Assembly: GCA_003339415.1 (NCBI GenBank)
Contig: PDHQ01000510.1
Span: forward strand, 1-18,327
Source: Ophiocordyceps camponoti-saundersi (nom. inval.)
Lineage: Eukaryota; Ascomycota; Sordariomycetes; Hypocreales; Ophiocordycipitaceae
DNA: 18,327 nucleotides
Reading direction: 5' to 3'
The notes below the pieces were generated by a model. That model saw only the letters and a list, made by a program, of their open reading frames with translations. It was not told where the DNA came from and did no database searches. Positions 9,701 to 18,327 of the stretch are shown piece after piece. The translations under genes and the position numbers were made by a program. The first letter of the stretch is position 1. Every line of letters starts with the position of its first letter.

Positions 9701-10498
9701 TTAGTCTTTCTTATCTATTTTTTATAGATAACTTAGCGAAGATTTACTAAATATCGCGTTCTTTATTTAGTATATTATATTATATTTATTTTTTATTTTT
9801 CTAATTCTCGGACTAGAAAAAGAATACTATTAGGGGATTATAATACCCTTAGAGTTAAGAATTACGCTACCTTAAGGGTATCGTAATATAAAGACTATAA
9901 TAACCTAGCGGAATTATAAATATTATAATATAGGAACGCTTAGTATTATAAGAAGGAGATAACCCTCGCTAGCTATAGGGGTTTACTAGTTAATAAGGGA
10001 GATTTCCTTTTATATAGCTAGTATTTACTAAGGGTTTTTAAAATAAAATATTTTAGTAATATCCTTATAGCTAGCTTATATTATATTTAGGGGAGTTACT
10101 TACTAATTTTATAATCTAAAAGCGACTAAGCTATAAGACTAGCTTATAGTAGCGGCTAATAATATATAGCGTTAAGCTTTATATTAGCGATAATATATAG
10201 CGTTAAGTTTACTACCTAAACCTTATTTATTATTTATAAAATATAGATAATAGGGAGATATAATATATAGCTTAATATATACTATTTAAGGAAATTATAT
10301 TAGAATTATTAAGAAATATATCGGATATCGGCATAATATTAACCTAAGTTTATCTATAAATTAGTAAGGTAAGGGTATTTATTAGTCTTAAATTATATAA
10401 GTCCTTAGAGGTAAAGAAATAATTTAATCTATAAGAGCTACTAAAAGAACTTAATTATACTTAGATTACTTACTCGATAAATATATATTTCTAACTAT

Positions 10499-10509
10499 AA
10501 AAAGAAAAG
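10499..10509 (+). other. Candidate polypurine tract of the nested element
   Basis: AAAAAGAAAAG lies seven bases before the right LTR. Its position fits the plus-strand primer of an LTR element and supports the plus orientation, although polypurine tracts usually touch the LTR. Confidence 0.4.
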
Positions 10510-10516
10510 CTATTAA

Positions 10517-11024
10517 TATTAGAATATATATATCGCTAGCTACTTAGGAATATAATACGCGTTAAATACACGTAATACGTATTATAGAGATAACTATTTT
10601 TATATAAATAAAATAGGAGGTTAGGGATATATATAAAAAGGAGTTAAACTTAAGATAATACTAATCCGAGACTAATATAATATTAATATAATATACGAAG
10701 TTAATATAGGAGGAGGATAAGGAGGTAGTTAGTAGGAGGGGGAATATATATATAATATACTTACTTTTTTATACTTTTTAAGAGAGAGATAAATTATAAG
10801 TAAAGTTATTATTTAATCTTTTATAACTTTATTAGCCGGAGTATATTATATAGTAAACGTAATATTCCTATATATTATATAATCCGGATAAGTTACCCGA
10901 ACCTTATTATATAGGTTAATATAGTATACGTATTCTAAGTCTAATTTATTAGTATTTTTATTATAAGAAGTTTATAATATAACTCTAGCTACTTATTTCG
11001 CTTAGGAAGGATGCCTAACTAATA
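10517..11024 (+). repeat. Right LTR of the nested element
   Basis: This is the 508-bp partner of 7447-7954. Its last third keeps gccggag, aatccggataagttacccgaacc and tatttcgcttaggaaggatgcc, where the left copy is T/A. Its first half is the more mutated copy. Confidence 0.93.
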
Positions 11025-11029
11025 GGTTT
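11025..11029. repeat. Target site duplication (right), GGTTT
   Basis: It is an exact copy of 7442-7446, immediately after the right LTR of the nested element. Confidence 0.93.
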
Positions 11030-14000
11030 AGTAAAGGATATTACCTTATACGATAAATAAGTTAGAGGACTAGTCTTCCTTACTAAGGATAATTAAGGTA
11101 CTAAGCTATAAGGTAAGGTCCTTATTATTCGCAAATAACTTATTTATAAAAATAAATAATTTCGTATAAGATAAGTTAAGTAGAATAAACCGTAAATTAC
11201 GGGTAGTATTATTAATCTACTATTAGATATATTTATTAAGGGCTAAAATATCTTATAAGGAAGGATCGGTTACTTAAGCAGCTACCGTAAGGTTATATAA
11301 CGCCTCCGGTTAATAAGTAAAAGTAATATATACTTCTTAAGCTCGCTAGCTAATAAAGTCCTATAAGGTAATATCGGCGGTTAGGTTAATAATATAAAGG
11401 CCCTTTACTTATCTTTTCTATATAAGAATAATATTATATAATTCGCGCGTAATATAACTACCGTTAAAGTTAATAGATAAGCTATTAGTAAAGAATATTT
11501 TAAGCTTCGTACGAAGCTTTGCTTATTTTAACTTATTTTCTTTAAGTTTAGAGAATATATTAAATATAAAAGAGAATATATTATCTATCTATAAGCCTAT
11601 TATTCCGAATAAGTTAGGGCTAGCTATTATAAATAAAAGATATAAATTATATAATAAGGGCGTTATATAAAGGTTCGTATAATAATAATTATAATATATC
11701 TTAAAATAATATAATCTTAATTTTACTAGCTTATATAGCGGCTTTTTAATATATAAAAAAGTATAGGGTAGATATTAATCTTATAGTTTTTTAGAAAAGT
11801 ATACGTATATCGTATAACTTAAAGGATTAGCAGACTATATATATACTTATATAATATTTTATAGTTTACCTTAGTAGTTATATAACTTTATAAGGGTAAG
11901 TTTAAGGGTAAAAAGGAGGCGCTATAATATATATAGAATTATAGGTAATTATATAAGGATTTCCTCTTTATTATCGTTTTTATAGCCCTAAATAACTAGG
12001 CGGGACTTTTTATAAGGGCTATTATTTAAGTTCTTTATTTCTTATATAAGATATATCTTAAAAATATATCTTATAAGGTCCGAGGAAAGATTATATTAGA
12101 TAAAGGTAAAAACTTCCTATATAAAGAAGGTATTAATTTCCTTATAGTCGGAGGCTTTAAATAATCGTCCTAGAGTAATAATAATACCTTATTATCGTAG
12201 TTATATAATAAGTATATAGTTATTTTTTTCCTTTATAGTAATAAATATAAAGGGAAAAGCTTTATATAAGTTTTTATCGTATAAGGGTATAATTAGGATT
12301 TTAAACTATACTTTTTTCTTTATAAGTATAGTAAGAAGAGAGCGGAGATAGGGTTTAACTTATATTATACGAAATCTAGTTAGTTTTATAAGGAGTTTAA
12401 GGATAATATCCTAGCTATCGAAACTAGAAATATAAAAAAAACCTTACTATTTATTTTTTTTATACTAAATAAAAACTTCGCTTTAAAAAGGAAGCGATAA
12501 AATATTATATAAGTTAGGTTTATTTTAAGTATAAAAAGCGCGTAAAATATCTACTTAAGCTTTAATTTATTATACCTATTTTATAGCGTACTAAATTACT
12601 TAGGCTCTTATAGTAATATTAGAGGCCGGGGGTAAGTTATATAAAATATAGGAGTAAGCGCTAAAAATAAGAAATATTAAGATAAGGCTATCTAATCTAG
12701 CTATATTATTAATAGCCTTAATAGCTATCTAAAAAATAGTTATATTATCGGTTTTAATATTAATTTCTTATTATAAGATATTATACGCCCGCTTAAGAGG
12801 GGCGTATATATATTTAACTTTACCGATCGCCTAATATATTTTAATAGGCATTTCTTTATATATAGTGCTAAGTAGTTTCGCGTTCGTACGAAACTTTAAA
12901 GAGGAAAAGTTAGTTCTAGCGTTATAGGAGATAATATCTAGTAGGCCTTAGTATATATAAATCTAGTATTTATATAAGGCGTTCTAAGTATTTACCGCGA
13001 ATATATTTTATATAAAAGCGGCGGCTTAGAAAAATATAGTTTTATTAATAGCGTATAGGACTAGCTTACTATTAAGATAAAAAATATTAATAACTAGCGA
13101 GTAGTTAAAGTTATAGTTATTTTTAAAAGAGAATTTAAATTACTAAGGTTTTAAGTTATATAATTAATATTAGTAATATAAACGTTAGATTAACTTAAGG
13201 GCTATAAGGGTTATATTCGAAAAACTAGCTTTTTTTAATAAGTTATAAAGCTATTATATATAGGGGTAGCTAAAATATTAATAAAGCTATCGTAACTGTT
13301 ATTTTATATAATATAATATAAATTCTTATTTTAAGATATTAAAAAATAAATATCCTTATTTCCTAATAATAGGAATTATTATATTATTATATTATATAAT
13401 AATATCCCTTATATTATCGTAAAAAGTATAAAGGCGGTTAGTATTTTTAAGATAGAAAAGGAATAGGGTAGAAATATTAAGAATATAATAAAGGACTTTA
13501 CTAAGAGGGTTTCGTATAATAATAGTTCCGATTAGCTTAGTAGGTTCTAAGAAGCTAAAATAGATTATATTTTTAGTTAGGGTTTAGTTAATAGTTATAT
13601 AAGGGTATTTCCGGATATAGGCTTCTACTTATAGTTTACTTACGGTTAAGATTTACGTAGCTCCTATATCTTAAAGCTCGCCTTAATATATTATACGATA
13701 TATATCGGAAAGGAGGAATTATTTTACGGGAACCGCTAGGGCTTTTAGTTAATAAATATTATCGCTAATAAGGTAGTATATATAAGCCGCTATAATAAAA
13801 AACGCGTTTTCGCTACTAACGATTTCTTCTTTAATATTAGAATCTTTATTATATAATTATAAAAACTAAAAATCTTATTTATTAGAACCTTTATATAATA
13901 AAAGGAATACGCTAAATTCTTCCTCTATAAGGGGGTCTTAGCTAGATTCTTTATAACTAGTAAGGTACTACTTATATATATATTAGATATTATCTAACTT

Positions 14001-14420
14001 ATAGTTTATAAACTAATATCCTTCCTTTTTATATATAAAATACTTTTATATTATATAAGGTTAAAACTAGCGTCGCTATAAGGAAAAATATTATATAGGG
14101 AGCGATTATTATTAGCAGGGAGTAAAAGAAAATTATCTAAGGTTTATATAATATTTATTATAATTAAGGTAGCGTTATTTAATAAAGAACTAATTAGTAG
14201 TTTTATCTATAGCGATAGTAAGGGAGGAACGGAGGCGATTAATAAATATTTCGTATAATATATTTTAGAATATTATAGCTAATTCGAGTTTTAGAACGCC
14301 GCGATAAGCTTATACGATAGTAGTAAAAAGTTACTTTTCTCCTTAATAGTTAGGTTTAAAAGCTTATTAAATAAGTCGAAATTTATTAAGGAGGGTATTA
14401 AGTAAATCTATTATAGTTTT
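11030..14420 (-). pseudogene. Copia gag-pol: gag-like, protease, integrase, RT, first half of RNase H
   Basis: The minus strand carries a long frame broken only by TAA/TAG stops. Landmarks in reading order: gag-like helices at about 14400-13820, with one frame slip near 14050; a protease motif in DIGAT form (family D-T/S-G-A) at 13650-13670; the pre-integrase zinc region with LYNLLKKASF at 13298-13224, its His and Cys largely mutated to Tyr; the integrase core with YNARTNF (family DAGTNF) at 12926-12905 and YAPLKRAY at 12806-12783; the integrase C-terminal VKPY near 12360; RT starting with an RLVI-GYKND motif (TAG in the gap) at 12002-11973; LSYTIYVYFSKKL around 11795; the RT catalytic region, FGIIGL then an altered Asp pair, at 11610-11580; and RNase H from NLTADIT at 11391-11367. 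The order PR-IN-RT-RH marks Ty1/copia. RNase H is then interrupted by the nested element and resumes at 7446. It is non-functional: there are many stops, and catalytic His, Cys, Met and Asp neighbours are altered by C->T and G->A. Confidence 0.92.
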
Positions 14421-15840
14421 ATCGGGGTTTTTTTATTATACGATATTAAAAAAAAGAGTAGTTTAATTTATCTAATATAATAAATAATTTATATAAATAT
14501 TAAAATATATATTTAAAAAAGTATAAATTTTATCTTATTATTTATCTAATCTAATAAAATATAAATAATAGTTCTAAGCTTTATCTAAAAGGATATCTAA
14601 AAAAAAGCGTAAAATTAATTTTCTATTATACTAATATAGGAGTAATAGCTAATAAAAATCCTAGCCTTATTAATTAGTATATTATATAGCCGCCCTATAT
14701 AGTTTTAATCTTTTTACTAACTTTTAAGGAAGGCGGTAACCTTATCTAAGGAGATTAGTTTATTTACTACTTTTCGTATTAATAATAGTATATAAACTTA
14801 TACGATACCTATTAAAGCTTAATTTATTAGTTCTAGGAGGGTCTAAGTTAAAGTTACCGAGGGTAGCTATATATTTAAGTTATATAAAGTAATTAACTCC
14901 TATATATAGGTTATACGAAGTAAGGGTTTAGCTAAAATACTTCGTAGTAGCTATATTAAGATATATTTTAACTTAAAGAGCTATATTAAGTATAAAGCTT
15001 ATATTATACGATTTAGAAAAAGTAGTTTAGAAAAGAGGGGGTAGTTTAACCGTATAAAAGGGGCTTCTTATAAGTTAAGAGGTAAAATATCTTTTAGTTT
15101 AGTCTTAAGGAGTTATATAAAGCGTTTAATTAATATACTATTTCTAATAAGCGGGATATATTATATAATTATAATTTAAGTTAGTTTTTTTAAGAATATA
15201 TAGTAAATATATTTTAGCTAGTAATAAGTTTATCCCTAAAGTTCCGATTAGATTATATAAAGAAGGTTATTCTTATAAAAGTTAAAGTAAATAATATCGT
15301 ATATTTACTAAATAATAAACGTTATTAATTTAACCTTATTAGGAGGTTATATAAGGTTAGGTTATATATCTTAATAAACTAAGTTTATATTTTAAGTTTA
15401 AATATAAGGGTTAACTTCGCTTCTTTTTATTATTTTATTATACGAAGCTAAAGTCTCGTTTATTACTATCGTTATAGTTAACGTATTTACTACTTTTTAT
15501 TTAACTTTTAAGGTTATAGAAGCTATATTATCGTTATTACGTTTCCGGAACGCTATTAAAAGTAGTATCGTATAACTAGTAAAAAGTACTAGGCTAAATA
15601 TAGCTTTTCGGTAAGGATTTTATTATTATTAGGTATTATACGTTACCTTAATCTTTTAGTCTTAATAGTAGTACCGGGTAAAAATAGCTTTTCGGTAAGA
15701 ACTAATATTAAGAAATAAGGTAAAAATATAGGTATTAGTTAATAGCGAGTATAAGGGCTTTTCGGTATCGTATAATACTTATCTTATTATTTTAGCTAAT
15801 CTATAATTAACTAATAATAATTAGTATAATTATTAATTAG
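14421..15840 (-). other. 5' leader and unresolved gag N-terminus of the copia element
   Basis: About 1.4 kb lies between the 5' LTR and the first part of gag I can follow. I found no convincing start codon, since ATG is turned to ATA by RIP, and no continuous frame. The sequence next to the LTR (ctaattaataattatac on the minus strand) does not clearly match a tRNA 3' end. The stretch contains three copies of an 11-mer at 15603-15767 and an inverted repeat tacgaagta/tacttcgta at 14914-14922 and 14938-14946. Confidence 0.5.
15603..15767 (-). repeat. Three direct copies of GCTTTTCGGTA near the 5' LTR
   Basis: The exact 11-mer occurs at 15603-15613, 15687-15697 and 15757-15767 (TACCGAAAAGC on the minus strand). 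Spacings are 84 and 70 bp. The first two copies share longer flanks (tagcttttcggtaag). They lie in the leader just downstream of the 5' LTR. Function is unknown. Confidence 0.85.
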
Positions 15841-16141
15841 TATTAAGTAGTTTTTATATATACGTATAAGTAAGAGAAAGTAAAGATAACTTAAATTAAG
15901 TATAATTAAAGATAGATACTTTTTCTTTATCGTACGAGGAAGAGCGGCTATATAGCTAGATAATATTTTACTTCTATACCCTCTTTCTTTTTATCTAAGC
16001 TACCTCTTACCTCCTAAGTTATACGAGGTACGACTTAGGTAGTAATATATATTTCGTTAGAGGCTTCCTTATATCCGTGCTATCCTCTATATATATATTA
16101 TATAGCAGATATAAAGGGGTATAAAGAGATAATATCTAATA
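15841..16141 (-). repeat. 5' LTR of the copia element
   Basis: It matches 5266-5566 over 301 bp. Its high-coordinate (outer) part keeps gtacgaggtacgactt-like, atccgtgctatcc and agcagat forms, where the other LTR has T or A. Its inner part near 15855-15910 is more mutated. Confidence 0.92.
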
Positions 16142-16157
16142 TTATTATTATTATTAT
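16141..16157. repeat. Short (ATT)n tract at the LTR edge
   Basis: Five to six ATT triplets start at the last LTR base. Slippage here may blur the target-site duplication of the copia element. Confidence 0.7.
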
Positions 16158-18201
16158 AGATTAAATCCCCGTATTTAATTAAAATAGCCTTAATAATTTA
16201 ATTTATTAAAGCCTTATTAGCGCGGCTTAAATATATATAAAGGTTTTATTATTTTATAATAAACCTTATAATAGCTAATTTCGAAAAATAGCTAGATTAT
16301 TAAAGCGGAGCTATAAATAAGTATAAAGTTAAAGTTAGAGGAGGAGGTATTATTATATTCGCTTTTTAGCGTTTTTACCTTAGCTATTATTAGTTTCTAG
16401 CTATCGCTAAAAGGGGAGGAGGGATAGTATATATAAAGCTTTAATTTATAAACCTTTAAAGTTAGGTAATATATATATTCTTCGCCTAGTCTTATACCGC
16501 TCTTATTTTAAAGTAAAGTTAACTTTACTTAAAATAAAACCCTTAATAAAAAAGGTAATAATATAATCTTTTCTTATAAGCTATAAAGTAAGTAAACTTA
16601 CTTTTTATATATAAAGTAATAAAATACTTATTATATTATAGCCTTATTATATAATATTTAATAATATATTTAAGTTAATAATATTTAAAATATTACTAAG
16701 GTTAGATTTTTAATATATATAGTTTAACGTTAAAGATCTCTACTTATATTATTATACTTTTATTATAAATTTAATTTATATTCGCTATATTATTAATAAT
16801 AATTATTAAAAAACTCCGCTAAGTTTTAAAATAGTATTTTTTTATATATAATTATATTACTAAAACCTTATTCGATAACTTAATTTTTTTCTAAAAAGCT
16901 TCCTTACCGCCCCGCTATAAAGCCTATACTAATACTCTCTTTATAATAAAAGTATAACTTTCGCTAGTTAAGTATACCTTTTTTCTAAAAGCGGTATAAA
17001 GTTACCTTAAATTAAACTAAACCTTATAAATAATATCCCGGAATATTATTATAATATTATTATTAACTAATTTCCGTATTATAAAAGCTTAGCCTTACTT
17101 ATAAAATTTATAGTTAATACTTATTATAATTATTTTAAGGCTTTAAACTTAAAGTAAAGTAGCTATAAAATTAAAATAAATTATAAGCTATCGCTTATAT
17201 TATTTGAGAATTTACTTTTTAATAGTTTTCTTTAGCGCTTTAGCTATAACTATAGCTTATATTAAAAAAATTCCGCTCCCCTTAAAGCTATAAAAAAAAG
17301 GAAATTATAGCTATAATAGCTAAGAAGATATTACTAACTAATAAAGTTAGAGTAAGGGGGGCACTTTCCTAAACTTTTTTAAACTCCGCTATTTATTTAA
17401 TAATTATTTATATAAAAATAAAAATATCTCCCGAAATAATCTTATTAATATTTACCTTAGCTTTTAATAAAATAATAAATATAGTAAACTCTTAAGTTTA
17501 AGATTATTACAATTCGGAGTAAAGCTATTTTTTAAATAAAAAATTTTCGCGGTTATAATTAACTTATATAGCGTCGCCCTCCCTTTTAAAGTTACTTCGG
17601 GCATAGCTAGCTATTATTATAAAGTAACGGAGAGAGCGGAGTCCGCTTATAATATAAGGATAAAAAGTCTATATTCGCGTTACTATAAGCGCGGAATTTA
17701 TAAAATATATAAAAGTTATTATATTATAGTTTAAAAACTTATTTTTTATATTTAATTACTTTATTATAATTAGAAGTATATTACTTATTTTTTAAGTAAT
17801 TTTAATATTAAGTTATAATAACTTTATAATACTTATATAACTTTATAGTTATTTTTTATATATAATAATCTTATAACTTTATTATATAAAGTATAAAACT
17901 TTAAACTTACTTTTTTAAACTTAATAAAGAGAATTACTACTAATTAACTATTTAATATACTTATAATAAAAAATATTTTAAGAAAAGTTATATATTATAA
18001 GTATTTTACTTTTAATATAAGTTAATTATAAACTAAAATAAAATTAAGAAAGCTACTTACTTAATTTAAAGTAATAATATATAATTACCTTAATTATATT
18101 AATAAAAATAACCCTTTCTTTTTTATATATTTTTAAGCTTTATATTATTAATTTATTTTAATATTTTCTTAATTAAGAAAGCTTATAAATATATACTTAA
18201 A
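16158..18201. other. RIP-mutated AT-rich flank, no gene recognised
   Basis: Two kilobases have almost no CpA or TpG. The words actccgct/attccgct recur near 16815, 17275 and 17385, and a G/C-richer patch lies at 17570-17700, with gcggagtccgc at about 17635. No transposase, polymerase or host-gene motif could be followed in the frames I tried. The base composition suggests old repeat DNA rather than a unique gene. Confidence 0.45.
16511..16530. repeat. Perfect 20-bp palindrome
   Basis: AAGTAAAGTTAACTTTACTT equals its own reverse complement. A second inverted repeat with related sequence, aaagtaagt/acttacttt with a 2-bp spacer, lies at 16585-16604. Both could extrude as hairpins. No function can be assigned. 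Confidence 0.8.
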
Positions 18202-18327
18202 TATATATTATATATATTATATATATTATATATATTATATATATTATATATATTATATATATTATATATATTATATATATTATATATATTATATATATTA
18301 TATATATTATATATATTATATATATTA
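18202..18327. repeat. 9-bp tandem array, unit TATATATTA
   Basis: Fourteen consecutive identical copies fill 18202-18327 and reach the end of the window, so the array is longer than shown. Units show no variation, in contrast to the heavily mutated surroundings. RIP leaves a sequence without C or G untouched, so identity here does not prove youth. Confidence 0.97.

Larger units (their letters stand above)
7955..10516 (+). other. Internal region of the nested element, no recognised protein
   Basis: This AT-rich RIP-mutated sequence contains C/G-rich remnants at 8905-8950 and 9040-9120, an (ATA)n tract at 9442-9468, and a TATA/poly-C/pyrimidine module at 9643-9700. A decayed plus-strand reading frame lies at about 9836-10070, with YKDYNNL-like and YYKKEITLASYRG-like stretches and TAA/TAG stops only. 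I do not recognise it. The spacing of promoter module and frame suggests a transcription unit inside the element (gag-like or captured cargo), but homology is not visible by eye. Confidence 0.35.
7447..11024 (+). mobile_element. Nested LTR element, 3578 bp, probably non-autonomous
   Basis: Two 508-bp LTRs (7447-7954 and 10517-11024, constant offset 3070 bp) flank 2562 bp of internal DNA. Each LTR begins TATTAG and ends CTAATA (RIP forms of TGTTAG...CTAACA). A perfect GGTTT duplication flanks the element. A possible primer-binding site follows the left LTR and a purine tract precedes the right LTR, so I place it on the plus strand, opposite to its host. The interior is too short for a full gag-pol, and no RT, integrase or protease motif was found in the frames I read. 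It interrupts the RNase H codons of the copia element and is therefore younger. Confidence 0.92.
5266..16141 (-). mobile_element. Ty1/copia-type LTR retrotransposon, RIP-degraded, with a nested insertion
   Basis: Two 301-bp direct repeats at 5266-5566 and 15841-16141 bound the element. Each begins TATTA and ends CTAATA on the plus strand, as expected when TG...CA ends are RIP-mutated to TA...TA. The coding order on the minus strand is gag-like region, protease, integrase, reverse transcriptase, RNase H, which is copia order (gypsy has integrase last). A purine-rich tract on the minus strand abuts the low-coordinate LTR, so 15841-16141 is the 5' LTR. Flanking 5-mers are ctatt (5261-5265) and ttatt (16142-16146), possibly a target duplication with one C->T change. 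Without the nested 3.6-kb element the original length was about 7.3 kb. Confidence 0.9.

Noticed and set aside
11502..11519. Perfect 18-bp palindrome AAGCTTCGTACGAAGCTT
   Set aside because: It lies inside the RT coding region and reads in frame with the flanking copia homology. A regulatory role is not needed to explain it.
11030..14460. Plus-strand frame across 11030-14460 with fairly few stops
   Set aside because: It gives no recognisable protein, while the minus strand over the same interval gives ordered copia protease, integrase, RT and RNase H motifs. The plus frame is a shadow favoured by TA-rich composition.
1..18327. Search for tRNA, rRNA, CRISPR or bacterial operon features
   Set aside because: No conserved RNA core, spacer-repeat pattern or Shine-Dalgarno-led genes were seen, and the spliced introns and RIP pattern show fungal DNA.

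Overview
The window looks like an AT-rich, transposon-filled compartment of a filamentous ascomycete (Pezizomycotina) with very strong repeat-induced point mutation (RIP). CpA and TpG are almost absent over 18 kb, TpA is in large excess, and CpG-containing words (cgcg, gcgg, ccgg) survive. Transposon families typical of such fungi can still be read. Every in-frame stop in the decayed genes is TAA or TAG, as expected when CAA, CAG and TGG codons are hit by C->T or G->A changes. The sequence does not allow a species call. No intact gene, rRNA, tRNA or CRISPR array was found.

Layout. 1-228: a 12-bp minisatellite. 321-3400, minus strand: a decayed hAT-family DNA transposase gene whose 11 exons and 10 short introns can still be traced. 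3541-5265: extremely AT-rich sequence with no gene, containing a small palindromic 'atcac' module at 4974-5078. 5266-16141: a Ty1/copia-type LTR retrotransposon on the minus strand, with 301-bp LTRs at each end and a gag-protease-integrase-RT-RNase H reading frame. 7447-11024: a second LTR element with 508-bp LTRs and a perfect 5-bp target duplication, inserted inside the RNase H part of the first. It has no polymerase that I can recognise and is probably non-autonomous. 16142-18201: AT-rich sequence with no recognised gene. 18202-18327: 14 copies of a 9-bp AT unit, running off the window end.

How the parts relate. The copia element inserted first, the smaller LTR element landed in its RNase H, and RIP then mutated everything. 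The LTR pairs of both elements differ essentially only by transitions. In both pairs the outer side of each LTR is less mutated than the inner side, so mutation intensity falls off towards the element borders. The main unexplained parts are two TATA-plus-pyrimidine modules on the plus strand (5973-6046 and 9643-9700), the cargo of the inner element, a possible antisense reading frame at about 6190-6640, and an island that partly escaped RIP at the 5' end of the hAT gene.
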